Under the pieces are notes generated by a model. It saw nothing but the letters and a program-made list of their open reading frames with translations. It was not told where the DNA came from and did not search any database. Shown here piece by piece: positions 15,021 to 23,201 of a stretch of 24,946 nt of DNA (positions within the stretch are counted from its first letter, which is position 1; the number at the start of each line of letters is the position of its first letter). This DNA is from an uncultured Clostridia bacterium (lineage in GTDB: Bacteria; Bacillota; Clostridia; Christensenellales; Aristaeellaceae). Where the stretch lies: contig CAKTUU010000033.1 of assembly GCA_934621505.1 (NCBI GenBank), positions 1 to 24,946 of the forward strand, read 5' to 3'. Position numbers and translations under genes: made by a program.

Positions 15021-15050
15021 TTGACGTTGAATGGTGCGCCGGGCTATAAT
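15021..15050 (+). promoter_or_regulatory. Sigma-A promoter for the B12 uptake operon
   Basis: TTGACG (15021-15026), 18 bases, TATAAT (15045-15050). The RNA would start near 15057, 14 bases before the riboswitch P1 helix. Confidence 0.65.
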
Positions 15051-15070
15051 GGCTTTGACAAATGAATAGC

Positions 15071-15262
15071 CGGTGGATCTGCGCCGTGAGGCGCGACGCG
15101 GCTTGCCAGCCAGGCAGGCGGCGCCATGGGAACGCGGATGCAATTTCCGGGCTATCCCAGTAACCGTGAAGCGGACGAAAGCGCGTAAAAGCCATTGCTC
15201 CTTTTGGGGGTGAGAAGGTGCGTAAGTAGGATGAGGCCAAGCCGGGAGACCTGTTTCCATCG
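15071..15262 (+). ncRNA. Cobalamin riboswitch
   Basis: The conserved blocks of the cobalamin riboswitch appear in order: ATGGGAA (15126-15132), GGATGCAATTTCC (15136-15148), CCCAGTAACCGTGA (15156-15169) for the B12-box region, GCCATTG (15191-15197) with its GGGGGTGAGAAGG partner, and GATGAGGCCAA then GCCGGGAGACCTG (15230-15253). P1 can form from CGGTGGA (15071-15077) and TCCATCG (15256-15262). Peripheral hairpins GCGCC-GTGA-GGCGC (15081-15094) and GCTTGCC-AGCCA-GGCAGGC (15100-15118) are also visible. It binds adenosyl- or another cobalamin and should shut off the importer genes when B12 is abundant. Confidence 0.92.
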
Positions 15263-15328
15263 TAAAATCATGCCCCTGGGGGTGGGATATGCTATCAAAG
15301 CGCTGGCTGTTAAGGCCCGGGCTTGTTT

Positions 15329-15361
15329 AGTGTTCCTCAGAGGGAGGAACGCTGTTTTTTT
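15329..15361 (+). terminator. Riboswitch-controlled terminator
   Basis: AGTGTTCCTC (15329-15338) pairs with GAGGAACGCT (15344-15353, one G-U pair) over AGAGG and is followed by G and seven T. It lies between the cobalamin riboswitch and btuF, so it is the likely expression platform: transcription stops here when ligand is bound. I did not identify the competing antiterminator with confidence. Confidence 0.85.
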
Positions 15362-15424
15362 GCAAAAAAGAATAGCGGGACTCTGCTGCTTCATTTGATC
15401 GCATCTTTTAAGGAGGGGATCAAT

Positions 15425-16339
15425 ATGATCCGCAAACTGGTATCCCTGTTTCTATCTGCCATGATGCTGCTCAGCCTGACCGGCGCGGCAGCTGAGGGCG
15501 GCGTCACGGTGACCGACATGATGGGCCGTGAAGTAACCCTGACGCAGCCCGCCACCCGCATTGTGGCCCTGACCGCGTCGGATTGCGAAATCCTGTGCGC
15601 TCTGGGCGCGGAGGATACGCTGGTAGGCCGCGGCGAATACTGCGACTATCCCGAGTCCATTCTGGACGTGCCCGCCGTGCAGTCAGGCGCGGAAACCAAC
15701 ATTGAGCAGATTATCGCGCTGGAGCCCCAGGTGGTGCTGATGTCCGCCATGGCCCAGGACAAGGATCAGGTGGACACTCTGGAGCAGGCCGGTATTCAGG
15801 TCGTGGTCAGCAACGCCCAGAACATCGCGGGCGTGTATACCGCCATTCGCCTGATCGGCGCGCTGATGGGCAAGGACGACGAGGCGGAAGCCATTGTGGC
15901 CGACATGCAGGCCACCTTTGACGACATTGCCGCCAAGAGCGAAAATACCGGCAAGACCGTATATTTTGAGGTTTCTCCTCTGGAATACGGCCTGTGGACG
16001 GCTGGCAAGAATACCTTTATGGACGAGCTGGCTGCCATGTGCGGCCTGACCAACGCCTTTGCGGATGTGGACGGCTGGGCCCAGATTTCCGAAGAACAGG
16101 TGCTGGAGCGCGACCCGGATTACATTGTGACCACTTCCATGTACTGGGGCGAGGGCCCCACCCCTGTGGAGGAGATCATGGGACGTACCGGCTGGGAAAA
16201 CCTGAAGGCCATTCAGAATGCCGCCGTGCTGAATGCGGACAGCAATGAGATTACCCGTCCCGGCCCCCGGCTGAAGGACGCGGCTGTTACGCTGTTCCAG
16301 TTTGTCAATGGCGACGAGGCTTTGGAGCCTGCTGCCTGA
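15425..16339 (+). CDS. btuF: Cobalamin ABC transporter substrate-binding protein (BtuF-like)
   Basis: A 304-residue solute-binding protein of the BtuF/FecB (helical backbone) family. The opening 'VTVTDMMGREVTLTQPATRIVAL', the 'IEQIIALEPQVVLM' segment and 'TGWENLKAIQNAAVLNAD' are family landmarks. Residues 1-23 form a signal peptide. Where the lipobox cysteine is expected (LTGC) the sequence is L18-T-G-A21, so it should be cut by ordinary signal peptidase at AAA and not lipidated. Cobalamin specificity is inferred from the riboswitch and operon; siderophore-binding relatives look similar. AAGGAGG lies 8 bases before the ATG. Upstream in-frame codons run through the terminator hairpin and are not used. 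Confidence 0.85.
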   Translation: MIRKLVSLFLSAMMLLSLTGAAAEGGVTVTDMMGREVTLTQPATRIVALTASDCEILCALGAEDTLVGRGEYCDYPESILDVPAVQSGAETNIEQIIALEPQVVLMSAMAQDKDQVDTLEQAGIQVVVSNAQNIAGVYTAIRLIGALMGKDDEAEAIVADMQATFDDIAAKSENTGKTVYFEVSPLEYGLWTAGKNTFMDELAAMCGLTNAFADVDGWAQISEEQVLERDPDYIVTTSMYWGEGPTPVEEIMGRTGWENLKAIQNAAVLNADSNEITRPGPRLKDAAVTLFQFVNGDEALEPAA

Positions 16340-16349
16340 TAAATGGATG

Positions 16350-16382
16350 GGGGATACGGGCGCTTCGCGCGCCTGTGTCCCC
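16350..16382 (+). other. Long stem-loop between btuF and btuC
   Basis: GGGGATACGGGCGC (16350-16363) and GCGCCTGTGTCCCC (16369-16382) can form a 14-bp stem, with two G-U pairs, over TTCGC. There is no T-run, so it is not a classic terminator. Such hairpins after a binding-protein gene commonly protect the upstream mRNA from 3' decay, giving more binding protein than permease. Confidence 0.65.
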
Positions 16383-16395
16383 TGATGAGGGAAAT

Positions 16396-17436
16396 ATGAA
16401 ATCCGAAGGCTTTTCCTGGGGAATGTATTTGTTGTTTCTGCTGGGGCTGACGGCTATTTTCGCCTTGTGCGTGTGCGTAGGCAGCGTTTCCGTTCCGCTG
16501 GGGGACACCGTGTCCATCTTGTGGAACAGCCTGTGGGGACGGCCCCTTCCGTCTGGCGCTTCAGCTTCCATTATTCTAACGGTACGGCTGCCTCGGGTGC
16601 TGTGCGCGGCGCTTTGCGGCGCGGCGCTGTCTCTCTGCGGCGCTGCGATGCAGGGCCTTTTGCGCAATCCCCTGGCGGATGGCTCCACTCTGGGCGTATC
16701 ATCGGGGGCCGCGCTGGGTGCTGTGACGGCGCTGGCCTTCGGGGTCGCCGTTCCTGGGCTGCCGTATGCGGGCACCATGGGCATGGCCATGCTCTTTGCC
16801 TTTTTGTCTTTGGGAATCATTCTGACGCTGGCCTATGTGCTGGATAAGTCTTTTTCTACCTACAGCATTATTTTGATCGGCATGATTTTTTCCATGTTCG
16901 CTTCCAGCCTGATCAGTCTGGTTATTGCCTTTGCCGGAGAAAAAATCAAATCCATTACCTTTTGGACAATGGGAAGCCTGTCCGGCTCCACATTGCCCGA
17001 CGCGGCCATTTTGGGCGGGACGCTCCTGTGCTGCGGCGGGATTATTTTGCTGATGGGGCGAGAACTGAACGCCTTTGCCCTTGGCGAGGATAACGCCCAG
17101 CATGTGGGCGTGAATGTGCGCCGTGTCAAGCTGACGCTTTTATCGGCTGTATCCATTTTGATTGGCGTATGCGTATCTATCGGGGGAACCATCGGCTTTG
17201 TGGGCCTGGTAACGCCCCATATCGCCCGCATGGTGACGGGACCCAATCACAGACGGCTTTTGCCCGCCTCCCTGCTGATGGGGGCCGCCTTTTTGATGCT
17301 GGCAGATCTGGCCGCCCGTACCATTTTCAGCCCCATTGAGCTGCCCGTGGGCGTGGTTACCTCGCTGGCTGGGTCGGTGGTGTTTGTGGTCATTTTTTAT
17401 CGCAGCAGAAAGGCGGCCGGTCATGCTGACAGCTGA
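16396..17436 (+). CDS. btuC: Cobalamin ABC transporter permease (BtuC/FecCD family)
   Basis: A 346-residue integral membrane protein with about ten hydrophobic helices, a usual size for FecCD-family permeases. Landmarks are 'LRLPRVLCAALCGAALS'-type helix 2 text (RLPRVLCAALCGAALSLCG), MQGLLRNPLADGSTLGVSSG, the coupling region 'GTIGFVGLVTPHIARMVTG' and the final ELPVGVVTSLAG. It forms a homodimeric channel for B12 with BtuD on the cytoplasmic side. I start at the ATG at 16396, with GAGGGA just upstream; a GTG at 16375 lies in the hairpin. The gene overlaps btuD by 14 bases. Confidence 0.9.
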   Translation: MKSEGFSWGMYLLFLLGLTAIFALCVCVGSVSVPLGDTVSILWNSLWGRPLPSGASASIILTVRLPRVLCAALCGAALSLCGAAMQGLLRNPLADGSTLGVSSGAALGAVTALAFGVAVPGLPYAGTMGMAMLFAFLSLGIILTLAYVLDKSFSTYSIILIGMIFSMFASSLISLVIAFAGEKIKSITFWTMGSLSGSTLPDAAILGGTLLCCGGIILLMGRELNAFALGEDNAQHVGVNVRRVKLTLLSAVSILIGVCVSIGGTIGFVGLVTPHIARMVTGPNHRRLLPASLLMGAAFLMLADLAARTIFSPIELPVGVVTSLAGSVVFVVIFYRSRKAAGHADS

Positions 17437-18181
17437 AAAAATAACCGTCCGCTATGGCGAACTGACAGCCGTGCGGGATGTAACCTTTGCATTGGAGGAA
17501 GGGCAATGGCTGATGCTGGCCGGTCCAAACGGAGCCGGTAAAAGCACGCTCATCTCCGCCGTTGCCCAAACCACGCCTTATACAGGCTGTGTACAGATAT
17601 GGGGCAGGGACACGGCCAGCCTGCACCCGGGCCAGCTGGCCAGACAGATGGGCGTGCTGTCCCAGCAGCACAGCATAGGTTATGACTACACTGTAGAGGA
17701 AATTGTGGCGCTGGGCCGTTACGCCCACCGCCGTGGGCTGCTTCGTTTGAAGGACGATGGAGGCAGGCGGGCCGTGGAGCAGGCTTTGGAGATTACCGGT
17801 ATGGAGCCGCTGCGTCGCCACAGCGTGTTATCCCTGTCCGGGGGCGAGGTGCAGCGGGCGTTTCTGGCGCAGGTATTCGCCCAGGAACCGCGAATTTTGA
17901 TTTTGGACGAGCCTGCCAATCATTTGGATCTGGTTTATCAAAAGCAGATTTTTGGTCTGATTGAGCATTGGCTGCAAACCCCAGGGCGTGGGGTAATATC
18001 CGTTGTGCATGACCTGAGCCTGGCCCGCCGCTATGGCACCCATGCCCTGCTGATGCAGGACGGCCGTTGCGCCGCCAGCGGAACGATTCGCGATGTGTTT
18101 ACGCCGGAAAATCTGTCCCGTGTGTACCACATGGATGTGTATGCCTGGATGCGGGAAATGCTGACGCAGTGGCAGGCCTAG
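17423..18181 (+). CDS. btuD: Cobalamin ABC transporter ATPase (BtuD-like)
   Basis: A 252-residue ATPase. Walker A is GPNGAGKST (34-42), followed by a Q-loop, the signature LSGGEVQRAFLAQ, Walker B ILILDEPANHLDL and the switch histidine in VVHDLSLARRYG. These are typical of the FepC/BtuD group, and the 'YDYTVEEIVALGRYAHR' segment is characteristic. It energises BtuC. Start at the ATG inside the end of btuC, with AAAGG 9 bases upstream; a longer frame from 17336 lies within btuC and is rejected. It is the last gene before the terminator at 18217-18254. Confidence 0.92.
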   Translation: MLTAEKITVRYGELTAVRDVTFALEEGQWLMLAGPNGAGKSTLISAVAQTTPYTGCVQIWGRDTASLHPGQLARQMGVLSQQHSIGYDYTVEEIVALGRYAHRRGLLRLKDDGGRRAVEQALEITGMEPLRRHSVLSLSGGEVQRAFLAQVFAQEPRILILDEPANHLDLVYQKQIFGLIEHWLQTPGRGVISVVHDLSLARRYGTHALLMQDGRCAASGTIRDVFTPENLSRVYHMDVYAWMREMLTQWQA

Positions 18182-18216
18182 AGCCTCTAGCGCAGCGGCT
18201 GCGATTGGAAAATTGA

Positions 18217-18254
18217 AAACCCGCGTCGCTGCTTTCACCGACGCGGGTTTTTTT
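18217..18254 (+). terminator. Terminator after btuD
   Basis: AAACCCGCGTCG (18217-18228) and CGACGCGGGTTT (18239-18250) form a 12-bp stem with a 10-base loop, followed by four more T. It may also act weakly for miaA from the other side, where the T content is lower. Confidence 0.9.
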
Positions 18255-18258
18255 GTAT

Positions 18259-19161
18259 TCATCCTTCAAACTTGTCAATCAGCGCGCAGGCCTGGGCGAT
18301 GGGGTCCGCCGTCATGTCCAGCCAGTGAATGGAATCATTCCGGCGGAACCAGGTCATCTGGCGCTTGGCAAACTGCTTGATGGCAGTAGCCAGCAGGTCG
18401 GTCATTTCCTTCTCGGAGGCAAACTGACCGTTCAGATACTGGGTAATGAACTTGTATTCCAGACCCAGCTTGATCATAAATTCCTGACTGACGCCGCTGT
18501 CCAGCACATCCCGAACCTCCTGCACCATGCCGTCCTGCATGCGCCGCTGCAGGCGCTCGTCAATGCGTTTGCGCAGGGTTTCCCGGTCCCAGGTTACGCC
18601 AAGGCGCAGTACCTGGTAGCGCGGCTCTTTGGAGGGCGTTACGTCGTCGCCGTCATGCAGCTTTTCCAAAATGCGCATGACCCGGTTGCGGTTGCGCTTT
18701 TCCACCTCCGTATTTGGCAGCTTTTCCAGCAGCATCTGGTACAGCGCTTCCGTTGAATAGGTTTCCAGCTGGGCGCGGTAAGCCAGATCCGGCATACGGT
18801 CGCTGAGCGCATAACCGTCGGCTACCGCGTCCACATACAGGCCGGTGCCTCCCACCAGAAAAGGCGTGTTTCCCCGCGCCAAAATACCGTCAATGGCCTG
18901 GTAGGCCAGCTTTTGAAAATCAGCCATGGAAAAGAAATCCCCCGGGTCGCACACATCGATCAGATGATGGGGCACGCCCCGCATTTCGTCCCGGGTGATT
19001 TTTCCGCTGCCCAAATCCAGCTTGCGAAACACCTGACGTGAATCCGCCGATACGATTTCGCCATGATACCGCTTGGCCAGCTCTACGCCCAGCCCGCTTT
19101 TGCCGGAGGCGTTGGTTCCCTCAATGACAATCAACTTGGGCAGCATGTCTGTTTGCTCCAT
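18259..19161 (-). CDS. miaA: tRNA dimethylallyltransferase MiaA
   Basis: A 300-residue enzyme that attaches a dimethylallyl group to N6 of A37 in tRNAs reading UNN codons. Motifs are the P-loop GTNASGKS (15-22), DSRQVF (40-45), GGTGLYVDAV, and the C-terminal 'FAKRQMTWFRR' substrate-binding segment. One deviation is GTNASGKS for the usual GPTAxGKT/S. Length is normal. AAGGAGT lies 6 bases before the ATG at 19161. The gene begins directly after the stop codon of the TatD-GNAT gene and ends the metG operon. Confidence 0.95.
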   Translation of the reverse strand: MEQTDMLPKLIVIEGTNASGKSGLGVELAKRYHGEIVSADSRQVFRKLDLGSGKITRDEMRGVPHHLIDVCDPGDFFSMADFQKLAYQAIDGILARGNTPFLVGGTGLYVDAVADGYALSDRMPDLAYRAQLETYSTEALYQMLLEKLPNTEVEKRNRNRVMRILEKLHDGDDVTPSKEPRYQVLRLGVTWDRETLRKRIDERLQRRMQDGMVQEVRDVLDSGVSQEFMIKLGLEYKFITQYLNGQFASEKEMTDLLATAIKQFAKRQMTWFRRNDSIHWLDMTADPIAQACALIDKFEG

Positions 19162-20448
19162 TTAGTACTCCTTTTGGTAAGCGATGCGGGGCGAACCGTC
19201 CTCCAGGTGAATGACGCCGCATTCCTGAAAACCGTTGCGCAAAAACGCCCGCTGCATGGGCAGGTTATCCGCATGGGTGTCCCCCCGCAGGTTGGGAATC
19301 TGCTGAAAAGCCCACCGGACGATTTCGTCCATCATGCCCCTGCGCTGGCCGCTGGAAGCCACCCGGTGCAGCGTGCCATAGGGACGGTTGTTTTTCCATG
19401 CACCGTCAATCACGGCGTAGGTGGGATCATCGCCCAGCGCCAGCACAAACACAGCCAGAATCTGGCCATTCTCCTGACACACATAGCTGCGCGCCAGGGC
19501 GATGTCCTGCAAAACCAGTTCCTGAGATGGATAGCCCGCCGTCCACTGCTCGGCGTTTCCATTTTGGCGCATGAAGCCGCGGGCCTGGGCGTAAAGAGCC
19601 ATAACGGCAGGCAAATCAGCCTCTGTTGTTTTTCGAATGGTCATAGGTTGCTCCATTTCGATGCCGTACAAGCGGCAGGTATTGCGGGTTGCAGCCGCCG
19701 CCAGTTCTTCCAGAGATACGCCGCGCAGCTGCGCCACGGTCTGGGCCACATAGCGCACATAGGCTGGCTCGTTCCGCTTACCCCGCATGGGAACCGGGGC
19801 CAGATAGGGACTGTCCGTTTCCACCAGCAGACGGTCCCCCGGGACAAAACGGGCCACATCCAGCAGCTTGCGGGCGTTTTTAAAGGTGACCGGCCCCGCG
19901 AAGGAAAGATAGAAGCCCATATCCAGATATTCTCTGGCACTTTCCACGCTGCCGCTGTAGCAATGCACCACACCGGCGGGCAGCTCCTGACGGTGGGCCC
20001 GCAAAATATCCAGCACATCGCCGTGAGCGTCGCGGATATGGAACACAACCGGCACGCCCAGGCGGCGCGCCAGCAGTAGCTGCTTTTCAAACACCTGCTG
20101 CTGAACGTCCCGGGGAGACAGGTCGTAGTAATAATCCAGCCCGATTTCTCCTATGCCTACGATGCGCTTTTCCTGCTGCCACCGGGTCAGACGCGCCTCG
20201 CATTCATCCGTCCAGAATTTGGCCTCGTGGGGATGAAAACCCACAACGCCATAGACATTTTCGTGCTGCCGGGTCAGGTCGACGATGCGCTGGCTGGTAG
20301 GCAGGTCGCTGCCTGCCAGGATGCAGCGGCGCACCCCGTTTTCCGCCATGCGGGCCATTACCTGATCCCGATCCTCGTTAAAGCGTTCATCCTCCAGATG
20401 GCAATGACTGTCAAACAGGTTGATCGTTGTGAAGGCCGATTCTTCCAT
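19162..20448 (-). CDS. TatD-family metal-dependent hydrolase fused to a GNAT acetyltransferase
   Basis: A single 428-residue frame. Residues 9-262 are a full TatD DNase: H15 and H17 (DSHCHLED), E101 (GEIGLDYYYD), H137 (FHIRDA), H162 (HCYSGS) and D212 (ETDSPYLAP) are the metal ligands. Residues 269-428 are a complete GNAT domain beginning MTIRKTTEADLPAVMALY and ending 'DGSPRIAYQKEY', a type normally found as a separate protein. The joint 'GIEMEQPM' is short with no stop between. TatD proteins act as 3' exonucleases or deacylase-like hydrolases; the GNAT substrate is unknown. The ATG overlaps the metG stop (TAATG) and miaA follows without a gap. Loss of a stop in an ancestral gene pair is the simplest origin. 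Confidence 0.88.
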   Translation of the reverse strand: MEESAFTTINLFDSHCHLEDERFNEDRDQVMARMAENGVRRCILAGSDLPTSQRIVDLTRQHENVYGVVGFHPHEAKFWTDECEARLTRWQQEKRIVGIGEIGLDYYYDLSPRDVQQQVFEKQLLLARRLGVPVVFHIRDAHGDVLDILRAHRQELPAGVVHCYSGSVESAREYLDMGFYLSFAGPVTFKNARKLLDVARFVPGDRLLVETDSPYLAPVPMRGKRNEPAYVRYVAQTVAQLRGVSLEELAAAATRNTCRLYGIEMEQPMTIRKTTEADLPAVMALYAQARGFMRQNGNAEQWTAGYPSQELVLQDIALARSYVCQENGQILAVFVLALGDDPTYAVIDGAWKNNRPYGTLHRVASSGQRRGMMDEIVRWAFQQIPNLRGDTHADNLPMQRAFLRNGFQECGVIHLEDGSPRIAYQKEY

Positions 20449-22419
20449 TACCGAATATACGCTCCATCTTCCATGCCCGCTTCCACGGTGACCAGCTTGA
20501 GCGTTTTGTCGCCCTTATCAGACGCGCACAGGATCATGCCCTCGCTCTTGATGCCGCGCAGCTTGGCGGGCTTCAGGTTGCTGACCAGCACCACCTGCTT
20601 GCCCACCATTTCCTCCGGGGTGTAGAAGGCGGCGATGCCGCTGACCACGCTGCGCTCCGGCTCGGAGTCCGTCAGCTTTACGGTAAAATGCAGCAGCTTG
20701 TCGCTGCCCTCCACCTTTTCCGCCATAACAATCCGGGCCACGCGCAGCTCGATCTGGCCAAAGGTATCAATGGTAATCAGGCCGCTTTCCTCGGTCCTGG
20801 TTTCCTGCTTCTTTTCCTTTTTGGGTTCTGGCTTTTTTTTCTTCCTTGGGGGCAGGAACGATGTCCGCCAGTTCCTTTTTGATATCAATACGGGGGAACA
20901 GCGCGTCGCCCTTGCGTACCCGCGTACCGGCGGGAAGCAGGCCGAAGGTACCGGCGGACTGCCAGGTGGTCAAATCGCCCTCCTGCAAACCCAGCTGCTC
21001 AAAAATGCGGGCCGGGGTGCGGGGCATGGTGGGCCGAATCAGGATGGCCACAATGCGGATGCACTCGCACAGCACATACAGCACGGTTTTAAGACGCTCC
21101 TTGCCCTCATCGGTCTTAACCAGCACCCAGGGAGCGTTGGCGTCAATATAGCGGTTGCATTCGCCAACCAGCTGCCAGATATCCTGCAGGGCCAGAGAAT
21201 ACTGCAATTCGTCCATATGGCACGCCACCTTGGCGCTGGTTTCGCCCGCCAGGCTGATCAGCGCCTTGTCCACGTCCGTCCATTCGCCATGCTGGGGAAC
21301 AACGCCGTCAAAGTATTTTTCCACCATGGCAACGCTGCGGCTGACCAGGTTGCCCAGGTCGTTGGCCAAATCCGCGTTCAGCCGGGTCAGCAAAGCCTCA
21401 TAGCTGAACTGGCCGTCGCTGCCAAAGGGCATCTCCCTCATCAGGAAATAGCGGATGGAATCGCTGCCGTAGCGGTTGCACAGGACTACCGGATCCACTA
21501 CGTTGCCCAGAGATTTGGACATCTTCTGCCCGTCCAGCACCAGCCAGCCGTGACCAAACACCTGCTTGGGCAGGGGCAGGTCCAGCGCGTGCAGGATGAT
21601 GGGCCAGATGATGGTGTGAAAGCGGATGATTTCCTTGCCCACCAGATGGATATCCGCCGGCCAGTACTTGCGGTACAGGCTGTCGTTTTCGGTGGTATAG
21701 CCCAAAGCGGTGATGTAGTTGGTCAACGCGTCCAACCACACATACACGGTATGCTTGGGGTCAAAGTCCACCGGGATTCCCCATTTGATGGAGGTGCGGC
21801 TGACGCACAGGTCCTGCAAACCGGGCTTGAGGAAGTTGTTAATCATCTCGTTCTTACGGCTGGCGGGCTGGATAAAATCCGGGTGGTTTTCGATGTAGTC
21901 AATCAGCCAGTCCTGGTATTTGCTCAGCTTAAAGAAGTAGGCTTCCTCGTTGGTTTTTTCCACGGGACGGCCGCAATCGGGGCAGCAGCCGTCCTTCAGC
22001 TGCAATTCGGTAAAAAAGCTCTCGCAGGGGGTGCAGTACCAGCCCTCGTAGCTACCCTTGTAGATGTCGCCCTGGTCGTACAGACGGCGGAAAATCTTCT
22101 GCACAGCCTTTACATGCCGGTCGTCGCTGGTGCGGATAAAGTCGTTGTAATCCACATCCATCAGCTTCCAAAGGTCTTTGATACCGGCCACGATTTCGTC
22201 CACATAGGCCTGAGGGGTCACGCCCTTTGCCGCGGCCTTTCGCTCAATTTTCTGGCCATGCTCGTCCGTGCCGGTCAGGAAATAGGTGTCATAGCCCTGC
22301 TGCTTTTTAAAGCGCGCCATGGTATCCGCCGCCACGCTGCAATAGGCGTGACCAATATGCAGATTATCGCTGGGGTAATAAATCGGCGTGGTGATGTAGA
22401 ACTTCTTCTGGTTTTCCAT
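20448..22419 (-). CDS. metG: Methionyl-tRNA synthetase, apparent frameshift at an A8 run
   Basis: MetRS charges tRNA-Met. HIGH (21-24), zinc cysteines near 129-149 (C129, C132, C146, C149) and KMSKS (299-303) are intact. The uninterrupted frame gives 550 residues and stops at 20767. The C-terminal tRNA-binding (EMAP-like) domain ('FGQIELRVARIV', 'VVSGIAAFYTPEEMVGK', 'NLKPAKLRGIKSEGM') lies in another frame ending at 20448. Removing one A from the A8 run at 20833-20840 joins them into 656 residues, the normal clostridial length. This could be a sequence error, a mutation, or transcriptional slippage in the Lys-rich linker. AAGGAGG lies before the ATG at 22419; the open extension to 22491 covers the T-box and is rejected. 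The stop overlaps the TatD-GNAT start, which favours the long form being made. Confidence 0.9.
20833..20840 (-). other. A8 homopolymer at the metG frame change
   Basis: Eight consecutive T on the plus strand (A on the coding strand), flanked by GAAG and GCC. Seven would restore the frame into the C-terminal domain. Runs of eight or more A are known sites of RNA polymerase slippage and of sequencing error. Confidence 0.8.
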
Positions 22420-22440
22420 GGTATGCCCCTCCTTACTTAA

Positions 22441-22666
22441 AAAGAAAAACCCGGCCCCATTCACAGGGGCGGGCTGAACCCGCGGTACCACCCTAGGTTT
22501 ATCGCTTCGTTAAGCGGATAACGGCGCCAACCGTTTCGCCCTACCTGTCGGGCGAAAACGCTCCGGGGCCATGTTCCCATAGGGCTTGCGCGCCGCCTTT
22601 CACCTGACGCGGCTCTCTTTCAGCGAAAACGCCCATGGTACTCTTCCCATCATCGCAATCTATACC
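22441..22666 (-). ncRNA. T-box leader (methionine) of metG
   Basis: The T-box motif AGGGTGGTACCGCG (22481-22494, minus) is perfect. It is followed by a terminator hairpin, CCCGCCCC and GGGGCCGGG, with TTTTTC (22441-22473). Upstream, GATGATGGGAAGAGTACC and AGAGAGCC fit the 5' side and apical part of Stem I. On the 3' side GGGAAC-ATG-GCCCC places ATG (22570-22572) at the specifier codon position, matching methionine. Uncharged tRNA-Met would stabilise the antiterminator and turn metG on. Confidence 0.93.
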
Positions 22667-22672
22667 TTCGCT

Positions 22673-22700
22673 ATTATACCCAAAAATTCCTGCTTGTCAA
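22673..22700 (-). promoter_or_regulatory. Sigma-A promoter of the metG operon
   Basis: TTGACA (22695-22700), 16 bases, TATAAT (22673-22678). It starts 3 bases beyond the spmB stop codon with no terminator between, so spmAB transcripts would also run into the T-box. Confidence 0.82.
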
Positions 22701-22703
22701 CGT

Positions 22704-23201
22704 TCAAAACAGTTTTCCAGCCAGAAGCAGTCCGGCCAGGCTGCCAAGCAGGGCGCAGGGGACGGCGTAACAGGTGCGTTTGTCTTTGGCGGCGCTCATA
22801 TAAACGCATACTACATAAAAGATGGTTTCGCTGGACCCCATGACCACGCAGGCAATCAGGCCGATGCGGCTGTCCGGCCCGTATTGGGTCAGCAAATTTT
22901 CCAGCATGGCCAAAGAGGCGGAGCCGCTGAGAGGCCGAAGCAGCACCAGCGGAGCCAGCTCCATGGGCAGACCAAGGAAACCAAGCAGGGGAGCGCAGAG
23001 CTGGCATAGCACGCCCAACAGCCCGGACGCCTGCATCAGGGAAATGGCGCACAGCATGGCCGCCAGATTGGGCAAAATCCCAACGGCTGTATGCAGGCCG
23101 TCCGCCGCCCCTTTGATAAACAGATCGTAAACAGGCAGGCGCTTCCACAGGCCCATGCCGACAGCGCCAAGAAACAGCAGGGGAACGAGCCAGTCAGCCA
23201 T
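22704..23201 (-). CDS. spmB: Spore maturation protein B
   Basis: A 165-residue integral membrane protein of the SpmB/nucleoside-recognition (Gate) family. Landmarks are the opening 'WLVPLLFLGAVGMGLWKRLPVYDLFIKGA', the central LRPLSGSASLAML, the repeat-like 'LIACVVMGSSETIFYVVCVY' and a final hydrophobic helix. With SpmA it is needed in B. subtilis for full dehydration of the spore core and heat resistance. GGGAGG lies 7 bases before the ATG at 23201. The gene overlaps spmA by 8 bases. A frame open to 23264 lies inside spmA and is not used. Confidence 0.93.
   Translation of the reverse strand: MADWLVPLLFLGAVGMGLWKRLPVYDLFIKGAADGLHTAVGILPNLAAMLCAISLMQASGLLGVLCQLCAPLLGFLGLPMELAPLVLLRPLSGSASLAMLENLLTQYGPDSRIGLIACVVMGSSETIFYVVCVYMSAAKDKRTCYAVPCALLGSLAGLLLAGKLF

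Noticed and set aside
20635..22440. Plus-strand open frame (601 codons) opposite metG
   Set aside because: Antisense shadow of MetRS. It even reads through the T-box terminator region.
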